Positions 24,780 to 32,381 of a stretch of 39,819 nucleotides of DNA are shown here, in pieces. A program made the translations under genes and the position numbers. How positions within the stretch are numbered: position 1 is the stretch's first letter; each line of letters begins with the position of its first letter. The notes under the pieces were generated by a model. It ran no database searches, had not been told where the DNA came from, and saw nothing but the letters and a program-made list of their open reading frames with translations. Source of the DNA: Ignavibacteria bacterium (GTDB lineage Bacteria > Bacteroidota > Ignavibacteria > Ignavibacteriales > Melioribacteraceae); the NCBI GenBank assembly GCA_012719345.1, contig JAAYAN010000063.1, forward strand, positions 1-39,819, read 5' to 3'.

Positions 24780-26126
24780 CTATTCTTTCAGCAGTTTTGC
24801 TTTCAATCCTGTTTCGTTTTCAAGTGCCGCTTCAATTTTTTCCCGATCGCCTACAATAACAATTGCAGCTTCTTCTTCGTGTATGTTTTTTTTGGCGGCA
24901 GCCGAAACTTCGGGAAGATTTATTTTTAATATGTTCGAAATATAGTTTTCAAAATAATTATCTTCGAGTCCAAAAATATGCAAGGCGGCAAGATTTCCGG
25001 TGATTTGAGAATAGGTTTCGAATTTAGAAGGATAAGTTTTAATTAAACTGGATTTCGCAAAATCAAGCTCTTTTTGCGTGATTTCTTTCGTTATGTTTTT
25101 TAATTCCTTAAAAATTTCAGAAACAGCAGCGGCTGTGTTTTCAGTTTGTACTGCTGTTGAAACACCAAAATAAGAAACATCCTGTTTATAATAAAAAGCG
25201 GAATGAGCTCCATAAGTAAATCCTTTATCTTCGCGAAGGTTAAGATTTATCCTGCTTGTAAACTGCCCTCCTAAAATTGAATTCATCACCGTTTTAGCAA
25301 AATAATCTTTTGTCTTTCTTCCTTCAGCAGGATGACCGATTCGTATTTCGGATTGAGGCGCGTTTTCTTTGTGAAGAATATAAAGTCCCGCAGAAGAAGA
25401 CATTTCGGGCAGATTGCTTTCGGGCGAAACTTTTCCAGACTGCCAGTTTCCCAGGTACTTGTTAAGCATATCAATAATTTCATTTTGCGGAATTGAACTT
25501 GCAATCATAATTGCAGCGTTTACGGGTGAAAAATATTTGCAGTAATAATCTGTAAGGTCGGTTCTTTTAAAATTTTTAATATTATTGTCAATACCGTAAA
25601 TAGGATTTCCGTAAGCGGAATTTCCGAAAAGAACCTTATCGAAATTTACCGAGGCAAGATATGAAGGTTCGCTTTTTAACTGGACAAGTTTGGTAAGTAT
25701 TTTATTTTTTTCCCTTTGGAAATCGGGTTCCGAAAAGGAAGGTTCCTGAACGACTATCGAAAAGAGCTCAAGCGATTTTTCGGCATTATTTTCTAAACTA
25801 AGAAGCGAAATAAAAACATTATCGTGATTTACCGAAATTGAAAGGTCAGTCCCGAGGAATTCGAGTTCTTCATCAAGTTCCAATGCCGTGTATTTCCCGG
25901 CGCCTTCATCAAGCATATGCGCGGTAAGATTAGCCAGTCCTGCATAGTTGTTCGGTTCGTATTTACTGCCGGAATCAAGTATTAAGTACATCTGCAAAAG
26001 TGGAAGATTATCCTTGTGCACATACAATATTTTCAATCCGTTATTTAACTGAAGATGTTCAATCCGGGGTAAAGTAAATTGAACCGTTCCTTTTTCAGAA
26101 GGTTTTACAGAGCGGTTAACAGGCAT
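24780..26126 (-). CDS. M16 family peptidase-like protein, non-catalytic partner
   Basis: 448 residues with the two-lobed M16 (insulinase) fold. Where active members have HxxEH, this protein has NLTAH (residues 66-70), so the zinc ligands are lost. The C-terminal substrate-binding motif is kept (LREDKGFTYGAHSAFYY, the R/Y pair). In heterodimeric M16 enzymes such as mitochondrial processing peptidase and bacterial two-gene systems, one subunit is catalytic and the other provides this R/Y segment. Its start overlaps the stop of the catalytic gene by one base (TAATG), strongly supporting a heterodimer. No signal peptide is visible, so it appears cytoplasmic or is exported otherwise. Confidence 0.88.
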   Translation of the reverse strand: MPVNRSVKPSEKGTVQFTLPRIEHLQLNNGLKILYVHKDNLPLLQMYLILDSGSKYEPNNYAGLANLTAHMLDEGAGKYTALELDEELEFLGTDLSISVNHDNVFISLLSLENNAEKSLELFSIVVQEPSFSEPDFQREKNKILTKLVQLKSEPSYLASVNFDKVLFGNSAYGNPIYGIDNNIKNFKRTDLTDYYCKYFSPVNAAIMIASSIPQNEIIDMLNKYLGNWQSGKVSPESNLPEMSSSAGLYILHKENAPQSEIRIGHPAEGRKTKDYFAKTVMNSILGGQFTSRINLNLREDKGFTYGAHSAFYYKQDVSYFGVSTAVQTENTAAAVSEIFKELKNITKEITQKELDFAKSSLIKTYPSKFETYSQITGNLAALHIFGLEDNYFENYISNILKINLPEVSAAAKKNIHEEEAAIVIVGDREKIEAALENETGLKAKLLKE

Positions 26127-27397
26127 TATTTTTTCCTTTTTGGTAAAACAGAAAGTTGAACATAAGGGTTGCTTAAGTATTTTAGCGCTGCTTCTTTAAT
26201 ATTTTCAGGCGAAAGCTGGCTGTATCTTCCGAGATCGTGATTGAACATATTCGGTTTGCCAAGGTTACAGTTGTAGTTATTCAATTGGTCTGCAATCATA
26301 TCAATATTTTGCAGCGAATAAATAAAGGACGATTCAAAATTATTACGGGCTCTTTCTAGTTCACGTTCTGTAACTCCGTTTTTAATTACATTTTCAATTT
26401 CCGAAAAAATAAGTTTCTTCAGCTCCGAAAGCGAAACACCGGGTTTAGCGGTAGATGCAATAATAAAATTTCCGCTTAAAACGGATGAATACTGATAGCA
26501 GGAAACATCCTGGGCAATTTGCTGATTGTGAACCAGAAGTTTGTGCAGACGGCTTCCTTTCGATCCGCTTAAAATATCGGATAAAATATCCAAGGCAGCA
26601 TCATCCTGTCCGTAAAGTTTCTCGGAAAGCCAGGTAAGATAAATCCTCGGAAGCTGGACGTTGTCTTCGAGAACAGTTTCAATATTATTCTCGAGTATTG
26701 GTTTGAAATAAATTCCAGAGGAAATTTCGGGACCTGCGGGAATATCCGAAAAATAATTTTCGATAAGTTTTTCTGCTTCTTCGTGTTTGAAATTTCCAGC
26801 AATAACCAGACTTGCATTATTGGGTGTGTAAAATTTACCAAAAAATTCTTTCACATCCTCAAGCCGGAATTTTTCGATATCTTCCATCCAGCCGATAGTA
26901 GGCCAATGATAAGGGAAATCTTTTGGATAAAGATTTGAAAAAATTGTTTCCCATGCACGCCCGTAAGGTTGATTATCGTAGCGCTGTCGTCTTTCATTCA
27001 TTACAACATCTTTCTGATTCTGAAGTTTTTCTTCGGTAAGTGCAGGCAGCATAAATCCCATCCTGTCCGATTCAAGCCACAGAGCAAGCTCAAGACTGTT
27101 TGACGGAACAGTTTCGTAATAATTCGTGCGGTCGAGACTTGTAGAGCCGTTAAGTGTTCCGCCGGCTTCCTGTATATAGCGAAAGTGCATTTCTTTAGGT
27201 ATGTTCTTACTTCCTTGAAACATCATATGCTCAAAAAGATGCGCAAATCCGGTTTTGCCTTTTGTTTCGTTTGCAGAACCTACTTTATACCAAAGATTTA
27301 CTGCAACAAGAGGCAGAGTATCGTTTTTGTGTAGAATTACTTCAAGTCCGTTTTTAAGTGTGTATTTTTCGTATTTTAAATCTAAAATTTCTGGCAT
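26126..27397 (-). CDS. M16 family zinc peptidase, catalytic subunit
   Basis: 423 residues. The inverted zinc motif HLFEH is at residues 53-57 with Glu135 (VVMNERRQRY) as the distal ligand. Further family segments are YKVGSANETKGKTGFAHLFE and NASLVIAGNF. It should cut peptides inside the clam-shell chamber formed with the downstream non-catalytic subunit. Compared with that partner, the R/Y motif of its own C-terminal half is not evident, so the two seem complementary. It lies 22 bases downstream of the phosphodiesterase-family gene, in one minus-strand operon of three. Confidence 0.92.
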   Translation of the reverse strand: MPEILDLKYEKYTLKNGLEVILHKNDTLPLVAVNLWYKVGSANETKGKTGFAHLFEHMMFQGSKNIPKEMHFRYIQEAGGTLNGSTSLDRTNYYETVPSNSLELALWLESDRMGFMLPALTEEKLQNQKDVVMNERRQRYDNQPYGRAWETIFSNLYPKDFPYHWPTIGWMEDIEKFRLEDVKEFFGKFYTPNNASLVIAGNFKHEEAEKLIENYFSDIPAGPEISSGIYFKPILENNIETVLEDNVQLPRIYLTWLSEKLYGQDDAALDILSDILSGSKGSRLHKLLVHNQQIAQDVSCYQYSSVLSGNFIIASTAKPGVSLSELKKLIFSEIENVIKNGVTERELERARNNFESSFIYSLQNIDMIADQLNNYNCNLGKPNMFNHDLGRYSQLSPENIKEAALKYLSNPYVQLSVLPKRKK

Positions 27398-27419
27398 AAA
27401 ATCCTTTCAGGTTAAAATG

Positions 27420-28616
27420 TCATTTAAGGATAAATTCAATATTTTCAGTATTTCCATCGATATTTTCAGCCGGATTTACCTTGAATATTTTACATAAAAG
27501 GGGATAAATGTCAATATTCCGCAATGTTCCGGTTTTGTAGTTTGTTTTAAATAACGGTCCGGCAGCGTAAAAAATTCCGTGCATATCAATAAAATTATTA
27601 TCAAAACCATGGTCTCCTTTAATTCGGAGTCCTTCGTAATTTTTAATCTTATTGTTTATCAAACTCCAGCCAGGTTCGGCAATAACAATAATTTCAGGTA
27701 TCACAATGTTTTTTTTGTAGTGATAATAATCAGGCAAATCTTCTTTTTTGTAAACGCGGAAATTTGATTCGTTTTGTTTCAGTGTGCGGTAAACAAACTC
27801 TTTTTCTTTTTCAGGCACATCAATAAGCATTACGGGTCCGTCTCCAGTAATTCCGGCATTAAATCCTTCGATATATTTCTCGATATTTACTGATTTTTCA
27901 AACGAAACTCCGGTCATTCCGTGATCGGAAAGTACGATGAGATTTATACTGTCGGCTAAATTGCTGGTTTTAATTTTATGCAGAATGTAACCTAAAACGC
28001 TGTCCATTTTATTAATGCTTTTAAACATTTCATACGAATCCGGTCCGCACCAATGTCCGGTGTCGTCAGTTTCTTCAAAATACAAAGTAGCAAAATTCGG
28101 ACGTTTTTCAATAGGCAGTTGCAACCATTTAAAAACTGTATCGATGCGGGATTTATAAGGGACAGTTTCATCGTAATACTTAAAATAATCGGGTCTGCGG
28201 TTCGGGTTATCCACTTCTGAACCGGGCCAAAAGAAGCTTGCCGATTTGATTCCGTTTTTCTTTAGGGTTTCCCAGAAAGCTTCGCCACGATACCATTTGT
28301 CGTTGTGTACTGCTTCGCGTTTTCCCAGACTGTAATACTCCCCAGTTAACGGATTGGTAAAATCATTAGAAATAATTCCGTGATTTTCAGGATACATTCC
28401 TGTGATTATTGAATAATGATTAGGAAATGTTTTGGAAGGGAAACTTGGACGAAGCGAAAGAGAATGAACCCCGGCAGAATCGAGTTTATCGAAATTAGGA
28501 GTAACACCCCGGTTTGGGTAATCCCATCTGAAGCCGTCAAACGAAACCATAACTACGTAAGGTTTCTGGGGAAATACAAAAACGGCAAACAGAATTATTA
28601 GAAAAAACTTTTTCAT
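27420..28616 (-). CDS. Nucleotide pyrophosphatase/phosphodiesterase family exported enzyme
   Basis: 398 residues with a signal peptide (MKKFFLIILFAVFVFPQ). The alkaline-phosphatase-superfamily NPP core is intact: metal ligand Asp27 in VVMVSFDGFRWDY, nucleophile Thr63 in FPSKTFPNHYSI, then ETDDTGHWCGPDS, LSDHGMT and GDHGFDN with the remaining Asp/His ligands. Such enzymes cleave phosphodiester or pyrophosphate bonds in nucleotides or lysophospholipids; the exact substrate cannot be read. It is the first gene of the minus-strand unit that also carries the M16 pair and is separated from the TonB receptor by a terminator. Confidence 0.9.
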   Translation of the reverse strand: MKKFFLIILFAVFVFPQKPYVVMVSFDGFRWDYPNRGVTPNFDKLDSAGVHSLSLRPSFPSKTFPNHYSIITGMYPENHGIISNDFTNPLTGEYYSLGKREAVHNDKWYRGEAFWETLKKNGIKSASFFWPGSEVDNPNRRPDYFKYYDETVPYKSRIDTVFKWLQLPIEKRPNFATLYFEETDDTGHWCGPDSYEMFKSINKMDSVLGYILHKIKTSNLADSINLIVLSDHGMTGVSFEKSVNIEKYIEGFNAGITGDGPVMLIDVPEKEKEFVYRTLKQNESNFRVYKKEDLPDYYHYKKNIVIPEIIVIAEPGWSLINNKIKNYEGLRIKGDHGFDNNFIDMHGIFYAAGPLFKTNYKTGTLRNIDIYPLLCKIFKVNPAENIDGNTENIEFILK

Positions 28617-28653
28617 AGTTACTTATCCTAAAATATAACAGATATGCAAATAT

Positions 28654-28677
28654 AAAAAACCCCTCGGTAAAGAGGGG
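28654..28677 (-). terminator. Intrinsic terminator after the TonB receptor gene
   Basis: On the minus strand CCCCTC and GAGGGG (plus positions 28672-28677 and 28660-28665) form a six-base GC stem followed by TTTTTT (complement of 28654-28659). It lies 23 bases after the receptor stop. A T run on the other side (28680-28684) means it may also stop plus-strand transcripts. Confidence 0.9.
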
Positions 28678-28699
28678 CATTTTTGCGAAGAAAATTAAA

Positions 28700-31402
28700 T
28701 TAATATGTAAGCGAAATGCCCAGATTAAACGAGCGGGGCAGACCTAAATAAACTTCTGCATCGTCGGCAGAGTGATTAAAACCGTTTGCTTTGTAAGCAT
28801 TATATTGGCTGTTATCTGTAGCATCTTGTACATAAATTGCATCGAAAAGGTTGAAAACGTGAGCAAACACTTGGAAATTTACGCCTTCGAAACTGACAGG
28901 CAGGTCATATTTCAAGTGCAGATCGAAAATTGTAGATGCAGGCATTTTCCAGCTTTGTTCTCTGTCATTTGAGTTTGTTCTTGTAAGCGGATCAAATTCG
29001 GAATAATGATCTCTGTAAGATTTTATCACTAACTGAGCTGCTAATCCTTCCACCGGAAATAATGAAACTGCGAGTGAAGCTTGTGTTTGAGGAGAATCGC
29101 CTACTTTTAAACCTTTAATGTAAAGATTTGCTTCAAGAGGTACTTCGTTGCCCGAAGCGTTGTAGGATTTATATTGAGCAGAAACGTCTCTCAAATATTT
29201 CCAAATTCCGAAAGATACAGAACCGTCGAAACGAACCATTGAAACCGGCTGGAAAGCTGCTTCAAATTCAATACCCGAATGACGCTGTTTAACTCCCCTT
29301 AAGAAAACTATTCCTTCGTCTCCCGGAGATAATTGAACATATTTTGTAAAAGCTCTGTCCTGCCAGAGAGTGTTGTAATAGTTAACTTTTAAAGCAAACT
29401 TCTGATCTTTGCTGTGGAAATTCAAACCGCCTTCAAAAGAAGTAAATTTTTCATTCTCAGGATCTTTTGCTTTGGAACCATCGGAATCATCAATAACATT
29501 ATCAAATATTGGTACCTTTTCAACATAACCGGCATTTCCGTAGATATCAATCATAGCTGTAAATCTGTAGCTTACGCCGCCTTTTACTTGATATCCGTTA
29601 ATCCAGTCAGCAAAAACTCTGAATTCTTTTCCTTCTTCTGTTTTTGCAAAATGGTCAGTAAAAGAATATCTGATTGTTGACCAGCCGTACATTCCGTAAG
29701 CTGTTATTTTATCTTCGTTATATTCTGCCTGTCCGTAAAACCCAAACCAACTTACTTTATTTGTATTGAAGTAATTAACTTTATCCCCAAGTTTTTTCTG
29801 CTGCATTTCCGGGGTAGTATCAAATTCGTTGTTTTTGTCTATAAAATACTGACCGCCAAGAAGATCTCTTACTTCGTAATAATGCTCAATTTCAGCAGTT
29901 CTCCAGTCGATACCTACAGATGTAGTGATGTTTTCGTTTACTTTATAGTAAGCTTTTGAAATAGCTCCGATAGTCCATTGGCTGTTAACGCTGTTTCTTA
30001 AAATACCGCGCGAAACAGATATATCATTAATTTTGTTCGCTATGTTGCGGGCAATAGTTCCATTCCAATCCGCAACTCTTTGAACATTCTGGGTATTCCA
30101 AACCATAGAACCGTAAGTTCCTGTACCGCCGCCGGTTCCGCCTGAATAGTAAGCAGTTGAATATAAACTTAAATCTTTTGTAAGCTGCGAATACCAGTTA
30201 AGGTTTATTATCGGTTTATGATAGTAATTTTCTCTTTCGTTTATAAAATCGGAAGCATACCTTTCGCTGGTTCCGCCGTTCCAATATTGTTTGCCGTTGT
30301 AAGCCGGATCAACAACATTCCAGTTAGGATTGTATTTTCGTCCTAATTCTTTAAATATAGTTAAAGCTGCAGGATCGTAATCTTTCTGATTTTCTGATAA
30401 ATTATTAGCCAGTTCGTGGCTGTAATTTCCGATATTCAATTTGTAAGAGTTTTGTCCGTGACGCTGCGGAGCTCCTATAGCATAAAGTTCAAGGCGGTTG
30501 CTTTCATCAACATTATACGCTGCGCCAAAATAATAAGCCCAGGCGTCTGTCCAGGTTTTATCTACAAGTCCGTCACCAACCTTTCTAACACCGGCTGCGC
30601 TGAAAGCCCATTTACCGTCAATCAAACCAGAGTTAGCAGAAATAGTAGATTTAAAAAACTGATCGTTTCCGAATTCCTGTTTGTATTTAATTCCGAATTT
30701 TTGAGAAGTTGGGTCGGTAATTACGTTCATAGTACCGCCGATTGAAGGCGTAGCGAGATTTACAGCGCTTAATCCTCTCTGAACCTGAATTGAAGAAGTA
30801 GCATCGCCAACTCCGTCCCAGTTAGACCAGTAAACCCAGCCGTTTTCCATATCATTAATCGGCACACCATTAATCATAATAGCAACATTCCGCTGGTTAA
30901 AACCGCGTACGTTAACTCTGGCATCACCTGCGCCGCCGCCCTGCATTGTTGCGTAAACGCTTGGTGTTATATTAAGCGCCATCGGAATATCCTGGGAACC
31001 GAGGATCATTTCAACGTCTTTTTTATCAATATTTGTAAATGCAACAGGAGTTTCTCTTTCTTTTGCACGATCTGCAATTACGGTAACTGAAAGTGAAAAT
31101 TCCTTCTCGTAGAGTTTGAAGTTTACTTCTGTGTTTTTTGAAACATTAACTTCAACCGACTGATTTTCGTATCCCACATAACTGCACATAATATTGTATT
31201 TGCCGCTGTTTACTTTGAAACTGAATTTTCCGTCCTCGTTGCAGGCAGCGCCGGTGCTTATTGATTTAATAAAAACATTTGCTCCGGCAAGAGCATCGCC
31301 GGTACGGGCATCGGTAACCTTACCCGAAATTGTATACTGCTGCGCAAAAACCGAAACAGTAACAAACAGCGTCATTAAAACAAAGCTGTAAAATTTTAAC
31401 AT
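28700..31402 (-). CDS. TonB-dependent receptor with N-terminal CarboxypepD regulatory domain
   Basis: 900-residue outer-membrane transporter. Signal peptide (1-20, ending VFAQ), then a carboxypeptidase-like regulatory domain (about 22-105: YTISGKVTDARTGDALAGAN, NIMCSYVGYENQSVEVNV). A plug domain follows (about 118-230, with NVRGFNQRNVAIMINGVPIN and QRGLSAVNLATPSIGGTMNV), then a 22-strand barrel ending in SFNLGISLTY with a terminal aromatic residue. No TonB box could be pinned down. Substrate is unknown; no SusD-like partner is adjacent, so it is not a standard SusCD pair. It is transcribed alone from a 367-base upstream spacer. Confidence 0.93.
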   Translation of the reverse strand: MLKFYSFVLMTLFVTVSVFAQQYTISGKVTDARTGDALAGANVFIKSISTGAACNEDGKFSFKVNSGKYNIMCSYVGYENQSVEVNVSKNTEVNFKLYEKEFSLSVTVIADRAKERETPVAFTNIDKKDVEMILGSQDIPMALNITPSVYATMQGGGAGDARVNVRGFNQRNVAIMINGVPINDMENGWVYWSNWDGVGDATSSIQVQRGLSAVNLATPSIGGTMNVITDPTSQKFGIKYKQEFGNDQFFKSTISANSGLIDGKWAFSAAGVRKVGDGLVDKTWTDAWAYYFGAAYNVDESNRLELYAIGAPQRHGQNSYKLNIGNYSHELANNLSENQKDYDPAALTIFKELGRKYNPNWNVVDPAYNGKQYWNGGTSERYASDFINERENYYHKPIINLNWYSQLTKDLSLYSTAYYSGGTGGGTGTYGSMVWNTQNVQRVADWNGTIARNIANKINDISVSRGILRNSVNSQWTIGAISKAYYKVNENITTSVGIDWRTAEIEHYYEVRDLLGGQYFIDKNNEFDTTPEMQQKKLGDKVNYFNTNKVSWFGFYGQAEYNEDKITAYGMYGWSTIRYSFTDHFAKTEEGKEFRVFADWINGYQVKGGVSYRFTAMIDIYGNAGYVEKVPIFDNVIDDSDGSKAKDPENEKFTSFEGGLNFHSKDQKFALKVNYYNTLWQDRAFTKYVQLSPGDEGIVFLRGVKQRHSGIEFEAAFQPVSMVRFDGSVSFGIWKYLRDVSAQYKSYNASGNEVPLEANLYIKGLKVGDSPQTQASLAVSLFPVEGLAAQLVIKSYRDHYSEFDPLTRTNSNDREQSWKMPASTIFDLHLKYDLPVSFEGVNFQVFAHVFNLFDAIYVQDATDNSQYNAYKANGFNHSADDAEVYLGLPRSFNLGISLTY

Positions 31403-31540
31403 AGATTTAATCCTGTTTTTTGTTGATAATTATGGTTAATTAACACTGCAATTTTAAATATATTCTGCCTTACAGGCAATTTCTCTTTTGTTTGTTAACA
31501 ATAACTTAATATTCATTGGATAAGAAAAGAAATGAAAACC

Positions 31541-31557
31541 CTCCCGGTTAACCGGAA
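31541..31557 (-). promoter_or_regulatory. Palindromic hairpin in the TonB receptor leader
   Basis: CCGGTTAACCGG (31544-31555) is a perfect palindrome. As minus-strand RNA the surrounding bases extend it to a seven-pair stem with a UUAA loop followed by GGUUUU, about 140 bases before the receptor start. It might be an attenuator-like hairpin or a regulator binding site; the T run is weak. Confidence 0.35.
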
Positions 31558-31687
31558 GATTTACGGGATTCGATTTTTCTGGAGACAGAGTAAACATTCA
31601 GAATGTTTTCTTATAAAGTTTTTCGAAATTAATAAAAATAAACGTAATAAAAAACCTATTTGAATTTTTATTCATAACTTTTTTTTT

Positions 31688-31724
31688 GAAATTTCGGATA
31701 AGACTTATGTTCATTCGAAATTTC
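31688..31724. repeat. Paired GAAATTTC palindromes upstream of the kdsC-like gene
   Basis: GAAATTTCG (31688-31696) and CGAAATTTC (31716-31724) are reverse complements, and each contains the palindrome GAAATTTC; their centres are 28 bases apart. They lie 46-80 bases before the ATG at 31770, where operator sites are common. In such AT-rich sequence chance occurrence is possible. Confidence 0.35.
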
Positions 31725-31769
31725 TTGTTATTTTTAAGGGCTAAAATTACGGAATAAAAAAGCAGGATT

Positions 31770-32267
31770 ATGAGCGGAATAGAAGAAAAATTGAGAAAAA
31801 TTAAGCTTGTTGTAACCGATTTAGACGGGGTTCTTACCGATGGGGGACTTTATTATACAGGCGAGGGAATGGTAATGAAAAAGTTTAACGTTAAGGACGG
31901 AATGGGTTCCAGGCTTCTTCAAAAAGAAGGAATTTTAGTGGGAATAATTTCCACGGATGTTTCGCCTATAATTGATAAGAGAGCTTCGCGGCTGGAAATG
32001 GATTTTGTTTACACCGGAATTTGGGAAAAAGACGAAACGTTAAAACAACTCTGCAAAGAAAAAAATATAAATTTGGAAGAAACCGCCTTTATTGGCGACG
32101 ATGTTAATGATTTGGGAATTATAGAAATTGCGGGCATTTCTGCCGCCCCATCCGATGCCGTGGATGAAGTTAAAGAAAACGTGGATTTAGTTCTAACACG
32201 AAAAGGCGGCGACGCTGTTTTTAGAGAATTTGCAGAAATGATTATCAAGAGTAAGAAGTATGAGTAA
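31770..32267 (+). CDS. KdsC-like HAD phosphatase
   Basis: 165 residues, the size of the tetrameric C0-type HAD phosphatases. Motif I is VVTDLDGVLTDGG (Asp17 nucleophile, Asp19 acid/base); the final motif is FIGDDVNDLGI; FNVKDGMGSRLLQKEGI and DAVDEVKENVDLVLTRKGG are typical of 3-deoxy-D-manno-octulosonate-8-phosphate phosphatase. That enzyme acts in Kdo synthesis for lipopolysaccharide, but close relatives act on KDN-8-P or other sugar phosphates. No kdsA, kdsB or kdsD is adjacent, so the substrate is inferred from family only. The stop codon lies inside an AGTAAG repeat hairpin. Confidence 0.85.
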   Translation: MSGIEEKLRKIKLVVTDLDGVLTDGGLYYTGEGMVMKKFNVKDGMGSRLLQKEGILVGIISTDVSPIIDKRASRLEMDFVYTGIWEKDETLKQLCKEKNINLEETAFIGDDVNDLGIIEIAGISAAPSDAVDEVKENVDLVLTRKGGDAVFREFAEMIIKSKKYE

Positions 32268-32308
32268 GAGTAAGATGTAAGAAAAATCTTACTCTTACTT
32301 CTTACTCT
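32249..32308. repeat. AGTAAG-type repeat forming an inverted repeat at the kdsC-like 3' end
   Basis: The sequence is built from AGTAAG/AAGAGT units on the left and their reverse complements on the right. AGTAAGAGTAAGAT (32263-32276) pairs exactly with 32286-32299 around a 9-base loop, and outer parts pair further with a 6-base bulge in the left arm. Six T residues follow at 32310-32315, so it may double as a terminator. The kdsC-like stop codon lies inside it. Confidence 0.65.
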
Positions 32309-32315
32309 GTTTTTT
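32286..32315 (+). terminator. Possible terminator made by the AGTAAG inverted repeat
   Basis: The right arm of the inverted repeat (32286-32308) is followed by a T6 run at 32310-32315, giving a long though AT-rich terminator-like hairpin for the kdsC-like transcript. Confidence 0.45.
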
Positions 32316-32323
32316 CCCGTTTC
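32311..32323. repeat. 13-base direct repeat, left copy
   Basis: TTTTTCCCGTTTC at 32311-32323 recurs in the same orientation at 34158-34170. The two copies lie on either side of the truncated polymerase gene, each after AGTAAG-type repeats. Confidence 0.5.
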
Positions 32324-32369
32324 CCACATTCACTCTTGCTTTTCTCCTTTAACAGTTTAAATTTATAGT

Positions 32370-32381
32370 GTACGAATGTTC
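32370..32381 (+). promoter_or_regulatory. Candidate LexA-like site at the polymerase fragment start
   Basis: GTAC-GAAT-GTTC at 32370-32381 matches the GAAC-N4-GTTC pattern of Gram-positive/actinobacterial LexA boxes at 7 of 8 fixed positions. TATAAT follows at 32384-32389. SOS control is usual for DnaE2-type genes, but a single near-match is weak evidence and the site overlaps the listed start codon. Confidence 0.25.

Larger units (their letters stand above)
31403..31769. other. 367-base divergent spacer between TonB receptor and kdsC-like gene
   Basis: No gene is supported. It must hold promoters for both flanking genes. It contains a 12-base perfect palindrome (31544-31555) and a pair of GAAATTTC palindromes (31688-31724). 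I looked for a cobalamin riboswitch on the minus strand and saw none. Confidence 0.6.

Noticed and set aside
28416-28601. Plus-strand small reading frame inside the phosphodiesterase-family gene
   Set aside because: It is the antisense shadow of a well-supported gene with complete NPP motifs and has no recognisable protein features.
31403-31769. Cobalamin riboswitch upstream of the TonB receptor
   Set aside because: No B12-box-like conserved segment was found on the minus strand of the leader.
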